DNA of 64,000 nucleotides from contig NZ_JAAWWL010000001.1 in NCBI RefSeq assembly GCF_012272815.1, positions 372,001 through 436,000 on the forward strand. Direction: 5' to 3'. Positions 55,379 to 63,409 of the stretch are shown piece by piece (positions within the stretch are counted from its first letter, which is position 1; every line of letters starts with the position of its first letter). This DNA is from Croceivirga thetidis (lineage in GTDB: Bacteria > Bacteroidota > Bacteroidia > Flavobacteriales > Flavobacteriaceae). The notes under the pieces are model-generated. The model worked only from the letters and a program-made list of their open reading frames with translations. It made no database searches and was not told the origin of the DNA. The translations under genes and the position numbers were made by a program.

Positions 55379-56812
55379 ATGGCGCAAATTTCAATACAAC
55401 AGCTTTTGGTTACTGAACCAAAATCACAGGATGTTGAAGTAAACGGATGGGTTAAAACATTTCGAAGCAACAGATTTATTGCTTTGAATGATGGTTCTAC
55501 CATCAATAACATTCAATGTGTAGTTGATTTTGAGAATTTTGATGAAAAAACCATCAAGGCCATTAACACAGGTGCTGCCCTTAATATCAAAGGCAAGTTG
55601 ATTGAAAGTCAAGGTAAGGGTCAAGACGTTGAAATTGTGGTTGAGGAGATTTATGTTCACGGAGCAGCTGACCCTGAAAGTTATCCGATTCAGCCTAAAA
55701 AGCATTCCCTTGAATTTTTGCGTGAGAAGGCACATCTTCGTGTTCGCACCAATACCTTCTCTGCGATAATGCGCTTACGTTCCGCACTAGCTTTTGCAGT
55801 TCATGATTATTTTCAGAGAAACGGCTTTTATTACTTTCATGCCCCTATAATTACTGGGTCTGATGCCGAAGGTGCTGGAGAAATGTTCAGGGTAACCACT
55901 TTGGATGAAAAAAATCCACCGCTGACAGAAGAGGGTCGTGTAAACTATAAAGAAGATTTCTTCGGAAAAGAAACCAACTTAACCGTTTCGGGTCAGTTAG
56001 AAGCTGAGGCCTATGCCATGGGATTGGGAAAAGTTTACACTTTTGGACCAACCTTTAGGGCTGAAAATTCAAATACCTCAAGGCACTTAGCTGAATTTTG
56101 GATGATAGAGCCAGAGATGGCTTTCTATGATTTGAGCATGAATATGGATTTGGCCGAAGATTTCATTAAATCCGTCTTACGCTATGTATTAGAGCATTGT
56201 AAGGATGATTTAAAGTTCTTAGAAAAACGTCTGTTAGACGAAGAGAAAACAAAGCCCCAAGCCGAGCGTAGTGAAATGGCACTTATTGAAAAACTGAGAT
56301 TTGTTGTGGATAATAACTTCAAAAGGGTAACCTATACGGAAGCCATTGACATTCTTAGAAACAGTAAACCCAATAAAAAGAAAAAGTTTGAATATCCTAT
56401 TGATGAATGGGGGGCCGATCTACAAAGCGAACATGAACGGTTTTTAGTTGAAAAACACTTTAAATGCCCAGTTATTCTTTTTGATTATCCAGCAAAAATA
56501 AAGGCATTTTATATGCGATTAAATGAGGATGGAAAGACCGTAAGGGCCATGGATGTCCTTTTTCCTGGTATTGGCGAAATTGTAGGTGGTTCCCAAAGAG
56601 AAGAAAGACTTGAGGTACTACAACAAAAAATGGCTGATCTGGGTATTGAGGAAGAGGAGCTTTGGTGGTATCTAGAATTACGAAAATTTGGTACTGCCGT
56701 TCATAGCGGATTTGGTCTTGGTTTCGAACGTTTGGTCTTATTTGTTACGGGTATGGGAAATATTAGAGATGTAATTCCATTTCCAAGAACACCACAAAAT
56801 GCTTCCTTTTAG
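55379..56812 (+). CDS. asnS: Asparaginyl-tRNA synthetase
   Basis: Class IIb synthetase of 477 residues. An OB-fold anticodon-binding domain (VNGWVKTFRSNRFIALNDGS) precedes the catalytic domain with motif 2 (FRAENSNTSRHLAEFWMIEPE) and motif 3 (GFGLGFERLVLFVTGM, IRDVIPFPRTP). The motif-2 end MIEPEMAF with Asn-specific features and the length favour AsnRS over AspRS. Its presence implies direct charging of tRNA-Asn. It is followed by rpoN after 25 bp. Confidence 0.96.
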   Translation: MAQISIQQLLVTEPKSQDVEVNGWVKTFRSNRFIALNDGSTINNIQCVVDFENFDEKTIKAINTGAALNIKGKLIESQGKGQDVEIVVEEIYVHGAADPESYPIQPKKHSLEFLREKAHLRVRTNTFSAIMRLRSALAFAVHDYFQRNGFYYFHAPIITGSDAEGAGEMFRVTTLDEKNPPLTEEGRVNYKEDFFGKETNLTVSGQLEAEAYAMGLGKVYTFGPTFRAENSNTSRHLAEFWMIEPEMAFYDLSMNMDLAEDFIKSVLRYVLEHCKDDLKFLEKRLLDEEKTKPQAERSEMALIEKLRFVVDNNFKRVTYTEAIDILRNSKPNKKKKFEYPIDEWGADLQSEHERFLVEKHFKCPVILFDYPAKIKAFYMRLNEDGKTVRAMDVLFPGIGEIVGGSQREERLEVLQQKMADLGIEEEELWWYLELRKFGTAVHSGFGLGFERLVLFVTGMGNIRDVIPFPRTPQNASF

Positions 56813-56837
56813 TCGAATTACTTAACTTTAAGTTGCC

Positions 56838-58298
56838 ATGTTAAAGCAACACCTTCAGTTTAAACTTTCACAAAAGCTATCTCCTCAGCAAATACAGTTG
56901 ATGAAGTTAATTCAATTGCCAACTCAGGCATTTGAACAGCGATTGAAACAAGAGCTCGAAGAAAACCCTGCCTTGGAAAGCGGAAAGGATAAATCCGATG
57001 AATTCAACGATGAATATGGGGACGATGCATTTGATGATAGTGTTGATAATGAGTCGATAAGTACAGAAGATATCAATATTGATGATTATTTGAGTGATGA
57101 TGAGATTCCTGATTATCGTACCCATGCAAATAATTATTCTTCCGATGATGAAGAAAAGAGTGTTCCTTACGCCGCGGGTATTTCGTTCAATCAATACCTA
57201 TTGAATCAATTAACCACCGTTTATTTGGATGATGAAGAATGGGGTATAGCCGAATTTTTGGTGGGCAGTGTTGACGAAAGTGGTTATATCAGAAGGCCAT
57301 TAAGTGATATTACCGATGACTTGGCCTTTACTCAAAATATTTATACCGAAGAAAGTGTTGTAGAAAAGGTCTTGAAGACGGTCCAAGAATTGGACCCACC
57401 GGGTGTTGCAGCACGCTCTTTGGAAGAATGTTTGGTACTACAATTAAGACGTAAAAATTCTTCACCCGAAGTAGAATTGGCCATTGAAATTCTCGAAAAG
57501 TCATTCGAACAATTCAGCAAGAAGCATTACAAAAAGCTCATTCAAAAGTTCGATGTTTCGGAGGAAGAGCTTAAAGAGGCCATTTCTGAAATTGAAAAAT
57601 TGAATCCAAAACCAGGAGGTTCCTATTCAGGGAATAACAGAATTGTGGAACATGTTGTGCCTGATTTTTCAATAAAAATCGTTGATGGTGAATTGGATTT
57701 GACCCTGAACGGACGTAACGCCCCAGAATTACATGTATCCAAAGACTACAGCAACATGCTTAAGGGATACAAAGAGGCCAAAGAAAAGTCAAAACAACAA
57801 AAAGATACTGTACTCTTCATTAAGCAGAAACTAGATGCTGCAAAATGGTTCATTGATGCAATTAAACAGCGTCAACAAACGCTATTTGTTACAATGAGTA
57901 CCATCATGAACCATCAACAGGAATATTTTTTAACCGGTGATGAGCGCAAGCTTAAACCAATGATACTTAAAGATATTGCTGACAAAATCGAAATGGACGT
58001 TTCAACAGTTTCGAGAGTTGCAAATAGTAAATATGTTGACACTCCTTACGGGACTAAACTGATAAAAGAGTTCTTTTCTGAGTCAATGAAGAATGAACAG
58101 GGTGAAGATGTTTCAACTCGCGAGATCAAGAAAATACTGGAGACCCTGATTCGTGACGAGCTAAAGAAAAAGCCACTTACAGACGACAAATTGGCTAAAA
58201 TGCTAAAGGAAAAAGGGTATCCGATTGCAAGGAGGACAGTTGCGAAATATAGGGAACAATTGGGTATACCTGTTGCAAGGCTCAGAAAGGAAATCTGA
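56838..58298 (+). CDS. rpoN: RNA polymerase sigma-54 factor
   Basis: Sigma-54 with 486 residues. Region I is the Gln/Leu-rich start LKQHLQFKLSQKLSPQQIQL; region II is acidic (residues about 50-100); region III has the core-binding and helix-turn-helix parts (LKDIADKIEMDVSTVSRVAN); the RpoN box reads ARRTVAKYRE near the C-terminus. All functional parts are complete. No enhancer-binding activator is encoded in the window. Its stop overlaps the start of the next membrane protein gene. Confidence 0.96.
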   Translation: MLKQHLQFKLSQKLSPQQIQLMKLIQLPTQAFEQRLKQELEENPALESGKDKSDEFNDEYGDDAFDDSVDNESISTEDINIDDYLSDDEIPDYRTHANNYSSDDEEKSVPYAAGISFNQYLLNQLTTVYLDDEEWGIAEFLVGSVDESGYIRRPLSDITDDLAFTQNIYTEESVVEKVLKTVQELDPPGVAARSLEECLVLQLRRKNSSPEVELAIEILEKSFEQFSKKHYKKLIQKFDVSEEELKEAISEIEKLNPKPGGSYSGNNRIVEHVVPDFSIKIVDGELDLTLNGRNAPELHVSKDYSNMLKGYKEAKEKSKQQKDTVLFIKQKLDAAKWFIDAIKQRQQTLFVTMSTIMNHQQEYFLTGDERKLKPMILKDIADKIEMDVSTVSRVANSKYVDTPYGTKLIKEFFSESMKNEQGEDVSTREIKKILETLIRDELKKKPLTDDKLAKMLKEKGYPIARRTVAKYREQLGIPVARLRKEI

Positions 58299-58903
58299 TG
58301 CAACATTTAATCAGACTATTCTCCTATATTTTCCACCCATTGTTTATTCCTTTTGGTGGAACCCTAGCCTATTTTCTGACTGCTCCAAGGGATTTTCAGG
58401 AAGAGAGTGAACTCAGTTATCTACTTCCAATTTTTATATTGACGGTTATCGTTCCAATTCTTTTTTACTTTATTCTAAGAAATCTCAAACTAATAAGTAC
58501 CATTTTTGCCCCAACGCTTCAAGAAAGAAAATTTCCATTACTACTAAGTTTGATTTTATACTTTACAGTGCTTTTTAAAATTATTCCACAATATCAGGCT
58601 CCTGAGCTATATTTTTATTTTTTAGGGCTTATCCTAGCTTCCTTAGCAACACTGTTATTAATTTATTTTAAGGTGAAAGCAAGTATTCATCTTTTAGGTA
58701 TGGGTAGCCTTCTTTTCTTCTTAATTGCACTTAGTATCAATTTCGAAATCAATATAACGATAGCTTTAAGCTTATTTACACTTGCCACTGGATTGGTAAC
58801 CTCTTCCCGCCTATTCATGAAGGCGCACACTAAAGGAGAACTTCTTGTAGGCTTTTTGATTGGTTTGTTTTCGCAACTTTTATTGGTACAGTTCTGGCTA
58901 TAG
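58298..58903 (+). CDS. Polytopic membrane protein resembling a degenerate PAP2 phosphatase
   Basis: 201 residues with about six transmembrane helices. Sequence resembles the PAP2 family near the end: SRLFMKAHTKGE fits SR-x5-H-x3-D except for Glu in place of Asp, and KASIHLLGMG may stand for the PSGH motif. The first motif (K-x6-RP) is not convincing, so catalytic activity is doubtful. It overlaps rpoN by one base (TGATG), which implies translational coupling, and overlaps the convergent OMP gene by 6 bp. Function is unknown. Confidence 0.65.
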   Translation: MQHLIRLFSYIFHPLFIPFGGTLAYFLTAPRDFQEESELSYLLPIFILTVIVPILFYFILRNLKLISTIFAPTLQERKFPLLLSLILYFTVLFKIIPQYQAPELYFYFLGLILASLATLLLIYFKVKASIHLLGMGSLLFFLIALSINFEINITIALSLFTLATGLVTSSRLFMKAHTKGELLVGFLIGLFSQLLLVQFWL

Positions 58904-59581
58904 AATGTAGAAAATCAATCCAACTCGAAATACATTCATATTATTTTCTTGTGAATTAAAAGATACCCCATCTTTGAGAATTGGGTTTAACTCATAGTAT
59001 AGGTGAATATTAAATGTATTGTATCCAAAATTTAGCATTAGACCATAATTCCATTGCCTTATGTCATCATTTGTAAATGAATCGGAACCATTTTCATTTA
59101 CAAACTTTGAGGTTCTTGCAAAATTATAATTGATTTTACCACCCGCGTAGATTCGCCAGAACTTATAATCAATGGCGTTGGAAGTTCGCCAGCGAATCTC
59201 AATTGGGAATTCAATGGCATGGGTTCCCAGTTTACTTCTGTCAAATGAAACGGTGGGTATATCATAGGTTATTCCGTTTTCGTTTGAGGTCGCTTGAATG
59301 TTGGTATAATATGAATTTGTAGCGTAACCTACACCAAGGGCAAAACCAAAATTTCTTTTTTCATTAACGGGAATATCCTTAATAAAGCCAAGTTGCAGGT
59401 TATACGAAAGATTACGCTGAATCACTCCGTCTGGCCTATTCAAAATGCCGTTATAAGCCAAACCAGCATAGAACTGGTCTTCTAAGTAATTGGTATCAAT
59501 ATACGTTTCGTCTTCATCAAAATCCTGGGCAAACGAGAAAAAAGAAACAAAACAAAAAAAAGCTAGGACGGACTTTTTCAT
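58898..59581 (-). CDS. Outer-membrane beta-barrel protein (PorT-family-like)
   Basis: 227 residues with a Sec signal peptide (SVLAFFCFVSFFSFAQ) and an acidic N-terminus, then alternating strands with aromatic girdle residues: FYAGLAYNGI, YNLQLGFIKDI, FGFALGVGYATNSYYTN, IEFPIEIRWRTS, IYAGGKINYNFART, NYGLMLNFGYN and a terminal VGLIFYIL. This is an OMP_b-brl_2/PorT-like barrel; identity with the type IX secretion protein PorT is not supported. The ATG at 59581 is preferred over the TTG at 59584. It is 12 bp after the exbD gene and may be its outer-membrane partner. Confidence 0.78.
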   Translation of the reverse strand: MKKSVLAFFCFVSFFSFAQDFDEDETYIDTNYLEDQFYAGLAYNGILNRPDGVIQRNLSYNLQLGFIKDIPVNEKRNFGFALGVGYATNSYYTNIQATSNENGITYDIPTVSFDRSKLGTHAIEFPIEIRWRTSNAIDYKFWRIYAGGKINYNFARTSKFVNENGSDSFTNDDIRQWNYGLMLNFGYNTFNIHLYYELNPILKDGVSFNSQENNMNVFRVGLIFYIL

Positions 59582-59593
59582 CAATCCAAAATA

Positions 59594-60049
59594 CTAAAAA
59601 ACATTCCCATCAACTACGGTATAATTTATTTTCAAGAGGTTTATTTCGCGAAGTTGTTCCTTAATGTCGTTGATTAAGCCCATATTCACTTTTTTATCTG
59701 CCTTCAATGATACAATTGCCACTTTATGTAATTCTTCTGGAATTTCAGATAGAGCGATTAATGCTGCATGATTCAATTCATCAATATTAACTATCTGCGT
59801 TCCCATTTGAATCTGAAAATAATCAACTTTACTATTCTTTACTTTGCCAACAAAAATCTCAATAACCCTATCTTTTTTGCTCAGTTTTTCGGTTTCATTT
59901 GCCATTGGCAAAGAATTCTCCACCAATAACTCTTCATTCTTTATTGTTGTGACGGTCATGAAAAAGAACAATAGCATAAAGACAATATCGGGCAGAGAAG
60001 CAGTTGAAATAGCAGGATTGTTCCTATTCCGATTTCTAAAATTTCCCAT
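59594..60049 (-). CDS. ExbD/TolR-type biopolymer transport protein (short form, distal pair)
   Basis: 151-residue protein with a single transmembrane helix (ASLPDIVFMLLFFFMTVTT) holding the conserved aspartate of ExbD, and a periplasmic domain with NMGLINDIKEQLREINLLKI and NYTVVD. Its N-terminus and membrane helix match those of the 160-residue short paralogue at 60853-61335. It works with ExbB as part of a proton-driven energiser for TonB or a TonB-like protein, or possibly gliding or other machinery. It lies 2 bp after the long exbD of this pair. Confidence 0.87.
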   Translation of the reverse strand: MGNFRNRNRNNPAISTASLPDIVFMLLFFFMTVTTIKNEELLVENSLPMANETEKLSKKDRVIEIFVGKVKNSKVDYFQIQMGTQIVNIDELNHAALIALSEIPEELHKVAIVSLKADKKVNMGLINDIKEQLREINLLKINYTVVDGNVF

Positions 60050-60051
60050 AC

Positions 60052-60675
60052 TTATTTATTTTGATTGGTTATTTGAGTTTCAACTATTTTTTGTGGGTAC
60101 ATATTCCTTAGCAGTTCTATTTTCTCCTTTAATTGATTTCTTTCCTGAACTTTCATCTTATCAGAATCATAAGATTCCAACATTGTGGTGTAACGTATAC
60201 CAAACTTTTTTAAAGCCTCTCTATCCCTTAATTCATTATAGGCGCCAACCACTTCGTTTTGTACAGCTACATAAGCAGCGTAGCTTGTTTTTCTATTGGT
60301 ATTGATCGCAATTATAGCTTTATCTGGATTATCAGAAGATTCTGTGCTACGTGCACCCAAACAATAAGAACATGCCGCAATATTACCTAGTTGAATACCT
60401 CCATTATCAATAAAATCCTTTACTGAATTTCTAAGGTCATTTAAGGAGACCAACTCTCCTTCAACCAAAAGTTCATCTTCTAGGTTTAAACTTATCTCAA
60501 AGAGATTTCGTTGATGGATTTCAATTAGTGGAACAGGATTTTTATTTGGCAACAGTCTATTCAAACCCTTTTCGGTTTCAATAGATGCCGTGACCAAAAA
60601 GAAAATTAAAAGTAAAAATGCAATGTCTGCCATTGAGCCGGCATTTACTTCTTGTGAGTCTCTTCTGCTTCTCAT
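60052..60675 (-). CDS. ExbD-type protein, long form with CxxC insert (distal pair)
   Basis: 207 residues. The membrane helix (NAGSMADIAFLLLIFFLVTA) has the ExbD aspartate at residue 17. The periplasmic part is longer than the usual 100 or so residues and has CSYC (Cys102 and Cys105) followed by SSDNPDKAIIAINTNRKTSY and a helical tail. The ATG at 60675 is chosen over the TTG at 60753 because the paralogue starts in the same way. It is first of the distal ExbD pair, 127 bp beyond a terminator after the proximal pair. Confidence 0.87.
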   Translation of the reverse strand: MRSRRDSQEVNAGSMADIAFLLLIFFLVTASIETEKGLNRLLPNKNPVPLIEIHQRNLFEISLNLEDELLVEGELVSLNDLRNSVKDFIDNGGIQLGNIAACSYCLGARSTESSDNPDKAIIAINTNRKTSYAAYVAVQNEVVGAYNELRDREALKKFGIRYTTMLESYDSDKMKVQERNQLKEKIELLRNMYPQKIVETQITNQNK

Positions 60676-60802
60676 AAACTTTGATTTACAAGAAACAAGT
60701 ACACTAAATAATAAGAGAGAATAAACTAGGAAAGAGTTAACAGGTGGTTTCAATGAGTAAACCTACCCAAGAATAGTTGGAAACCAATGTTCCCAAAAAA
60801 AG

Positions 60803-60829
60803 AAACCCTGAACAAGATGTTCAGGGTTT
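60803..60829 (-). terminator. Terminator between the two exbD pairs
   Basis: An 11-bp stem AAACCCTGAAC / GTTCAGGGTTT with a 5-nt loop, followed on the minus strand by a T run of seven. It lies 24 bp beyond the stop of the proximal short exbD. The distal exbD pair therefore needs its own promoter or read-through. Confidence 0.88.
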
Positions 60830-60852
60830 TATCGAATATATCGAAAAGTATC

Positions 60853-61335
60853 CTAATTCAAATTATTGAATGCATCACCATCATAGGTGGTATAATTCAC
60901 CTTCAGGGCATTCACTTTACGAAGTTCTTGCTTAATGTCTGATATTAGACCCATATTGGCCTCCTTATCAACTTTAAGAGAAGTTGTCAAAACGTTCTGA
61001 AGTTCTTGTGGCTTTTTAGCTCTTTCAGCCAAGATATAAGATCCAACTTCACCAACATCAGCAAACTTATCGTTTAACTGAATCTTTGGCTCAGAACCAT
61101 AAACACTTTGATATTCTTGGGTTGGTTTACCTACATAAATGTAAATAACCCTATCCTTCTTCTCCAACTTCTTGATTTCACTCGCATTAGGCAATGTATT
61201 CTGCACCAATAGCGAACTATCCTTCATTGTGGTAACTGTCATAAAAAAGAACAGAAGCATGAACACAATATCCGGAAGTGATGCGGTGGAAACAGCAGGT
61301 AAATCTCCGTCTTTCTTTTTTGCAAACTTTGCCAT
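60853..61335 (-). CDS. exbD: ExbD/TolR-type biopolymer transport protein (short form, proximal pair)
   Basis: 160 residues. TASLPDIVFMLLFFFMTVTT is the membrane anchor with the functional aspartate; the periplasmic part includes NMGLISDIKQELRKVNALKV and ends VNYTTYDGDAF. Highly similar to the short copy at 59594-60049. It lies 12 bp after the long exbD at 61348-61968 and is followed by a terminator. Confidence 0.9.
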   Translation of the reverse strand: MAKFAKKKDGDLPAVSTASLPDIVFMLLFFFMTVTTMKDSSLLVQNTLPNASEIKKLEKKDRVIYIYVGKPTQEYQSVYGSEPKIQLNDKFADVGEVGSYILAERAKKPQELQNVLTTSLKVDKEANMGLISDIKQELRKVNALKVNYTTYDGDAFNNLN

Positions 61336-61347
61336 TCTTTTTAATAT

Positions 61348-61968
61348 TTAGTTTCTTGAGGTTTCAGCCTCTGATAGTTTTTGTGGAAATAAATCCTGTA
61401 TCCTCTTCACCTTGTCCTTCAAATCGTCACGGACAGAAGAAGGCGTTTCAGGATTTAAATATAATCCCTCCATTTCTGTGAAATCCCTTCCGTATAGACG
61501 TTGCGCTTCCCTATTTCGTAGATCATTGTAGGCACCCACCAATTCATTTTGAACTGTAATGTAAGTACTGTACTTAGTTTCACGATCGTTCTTTAGCGAA
61601 ATAATTGCCTTGCCAGGATTGTCAGAAGAATTGGCATCTCTCTTTCCTTGGCAATAACTACAATAGTCCGGACTTCCTGAAGCGGCTCCGCCGTTGTCTA
61701 AAAATCCCATAGCAGCTTCACGCAGGTTTTTGATATCCATCAACTCCTCCTCTACTAACAATTGCCCACTACGGTTAATGTTAACTGTGAAGATGTTTTT
61801 CTGCTTAATAACTACATCCTCTTCTGGCGGCTCCATTGGAGGCAACATTCTATCCAGTCCGGCATCAGTCTCAATGGTAGTGGTTACCAAAAAGAAGATG
61901 AGGAGAAGAAAGGCAATGTCTGCCATGGATCCCGCATTTACTTCTGGTGCTCCTTTTCTTCTAGGCAT
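61348..61968 (-). CDS. exbD: ExbD-type protein, long form with CxxC insert (proximal pair)
   Basis: 206 residues. Membrane helix NAGSMADIAFLLLIFFLVTT with the key aspartate at residue 17. A CSYC motif sits at residues 103-106, then SSDNPGKAIISLKNDRETKY and VQNELVGAYNDLRNREAQ. Same architecture as the long copy at 60052-60675. The two cysteines could form a disulfide in the periplasm. It is 11 bp after the small membrane gene and precedes the short exbD. Confidence 0.9.
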   Translation of the reverse strand: MPRRKGAPEVNAGSMADIAFLLLIFFLVTTTIETDAGLDRMLPPMEPPEEDVVIKQKNIFTVNINRSGQLLVEEELMDIKNLREAAMGFLDNGGAASGSPDYCSYCQGKRDANSSDNPGKAIISLKNDRETKYSTYITVQNELVGAYNDLRNREAQRLYGRDFTEMEGLYLNPETPSSVRDDLKDKVKRIQDLFPQKLSEAETSRN

Positions 61969-61979
61969 ATTATGAGTTT

Positions 61980-62426
61980 TTAACGTCCAAAAATTTTCTT
62001 CACACCAGGTAATACCATTAGTACTACTGCAAGGACCACCATTATAAAGAATACATTCAATAGCATTCCAATGGTTTTTACAGTTGAAGCTTCTGGCTGA
62101 ATGTCTTTGCCTGCAAAAGTGTTTACAACGGCATCCGCTTCCTCACCACTTGAAAGGGCATATCCAATAATGAACATAACTACCAAACCTCCAAGTGCAA
62201 AGAGCGCTTTCTTTAGACCACCTGGAGTGGTCAACATTTTCTTAAGCCCAAAGAACAATGCAGTAACAGCAGCAAAAATGAGTAGAATCCACATTAATAA
62301 AAACATAACGTTTATTCCTGTGCTGTTGGCCGCGTTTGGATCATCCGGACTAGGCATCATAAAGAAGCACATAATCGCAGCAATCACGCCAATTACGACA
62401 AGTACTATTTTTAATATTTTTTGCAT
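61980..62426 (-). CDS. Small membrane protein in the exbB-exbD operon
   Basis: 148 residues with four probable transmembrane helices: KIVLVVIGVIAAIMCFFMM, VMFLLMWILLIFAAVTALFF, ALFALGGLVVMFIIGYAL and IGMLLNVFFIMVVLAVVLMV, ending in a basic tail. No known domain. The first and last helices flank short polar loops. It lies between exbB (30 bp) and the long exbD (11 bp), so it probably belongs to the energiser complex; that is inference from position. Confidence 0.75.
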   Translation of the reverse strand: MQKILKIVLVVIGVIAAIMCFFMMPSPDDPNAANSTGINVMFLLMWILLIFAAVTALFFGLKKMLTTPGGLKKALFALGGLVVMFIIGYALSSGEEADAVVNTFAGKDIQPEASTVKTIGMLLNVFFIMVVLAVVLMVLPGVKKIFGR

Positions 62427-62456
62427 AATACGATAGTTTAAAGATTACGTTTAGAA

Positions 62457-63182
62457 TTACTTTTTGTGAGCGGCCAACATATCAATCAAAGAGATTGAAG
62501 AGTCTTCCATGTCGTTCACAATACTATCGATTTTAGCAATGATGTAGTTATAGAAAATTTGAAGAATAATCGCTGTAATAAGACCGAATACCGTAGTCAA
62601 AAGTGCTACCTGAATATCACCTGCAATTAACGAGGCACTTAAGTTACCTACCGCAGCAATTTTCTGGAATGCAGCAATCATACCAATTACCGTACCCATG
62701 AAACCAAGCATCGGTGCAATAGCGATAAACAGCGACAACCAAGAAACGTTTTTCTCTAACTGTCCCATTTGTACGCCACCATAAGATACAACAGCTTTTT
62801 CTGCAGATTCCAAACCTTCTCCTGCACGATCTAAACCTTGGTAGAAAATAGAAGCAACAGGCCCTTTGGTGTTTCTGCAAACCTCTTTCGCAGCTTCAAC
62901 ACCGCCAGAGGCCAAGGCGTCTTCTACTTGCTGCTTAAGTTTTGCTGTGTTAGTAGTTGACATGTTCAGATAAATGATTCTTTCGATGGCAACTGCCAAG
63001 CCCAAAATCAAACATAACAATACGATACCCATGAAAACCGGCCCACCTTGTATGAACTGTTCTTTCAATATTTGGGTGAAACCTTTGCTGGCTTCCGCTT
63101 CTTCTTGAAACATTGCAGCGGCGTTGGCTGTACCTAAAATAAACATTCCGGCAGTGGCCAGAGTTAAGGATACTTTTCTCAT
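62457..63182 (-). CDS. exbB: MotA/TolQ/ExbB family proton channel protein
   Basis: Proton-channel subunit that pairs with ExbD. The ATG at 63182 gives 241 residues; a TTG three codons upstream is not preferred. A cleavable-looking signal (LTLATAGMFILGTANAAA) precedes the three-helix ExbB fold: GPVFMGIVLLCLILGLAVAI, then LEKNVSWLSLFIAIAPMLGF with MGTVIGMI and LLTTVFGLITAIILQIFYNY. It is the first gene of the operon. The signal-like extra helix is common in Bacteroidota ExbB. Confidence 0.93.
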   Translation of the reverse strand: MRKVSLTLATAGMFILGTANAAAMFQEEAEASKGFTQILKEQFIQGGPVFMGIVLLCLILGLAVAIERIIYLNMSTTNTAKLKQQVEDALASGGVEAAKEVCRNTKGPVASIFYQGLDRAGEGLESAEKAVVSYGGVQMGQLEKNVSWLSLFIAIAPMLGFMGTVIGMIAAFQKIAAVGNLSASLIAGDIQVALLTTVFGLITAIILQIFYNYIIAKIDSIVNDMEDSSISLIDMLAAHKK

Positions 63183-63251
63183 TGTGTTCAAACTTAAAAT
63201 TAGTTAGTTAATAATGCTAAAGATATAAATATTTAAAAATTCTACAAGTTG

Positions 63252-63339
63252 CAGAGAGGAAGGGATTCGAACCCTCGATACACTTTTGGTGTATACACAC
63301 TTTCCAGGCGTGCGCCTTCGACCACTCGGCCACCTCTCT
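63252..63339 (-). tRNA. tRNA-Ser (anticodon GGA)
   Basis: 88 nt with a long variable arm typical of serine tRNAs. Acceptor AGAGAGG/CCTCTCT with discriminator G, anticodon stem CACGC/GTGTG (one G-T pair) with loop CTGGAAA so the anticodon is GGA, variable arm TATACAC..GTGTAT, and T arm GAGGG-TTCGAAT-CCCTT. The CCA is not encoded. It lies between asparaginase and exbB on the same strand. Confidence 0.95.
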
Positions 63340-63409
63340 ATTACTTAAAATAGTTAGGCTTGCCAATAAACAAAAAAAAAGGGATTTGTTAAAACAATGG
63401 GCGTTAATT

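Noticed and set aside
58898-59584. Assignment of the barrel protein as the type IX secretion component PorT/SprT
   Set aside because: Sequence has only the general barrel pattern and the gene is next to exbD, not in the context I know for porT.
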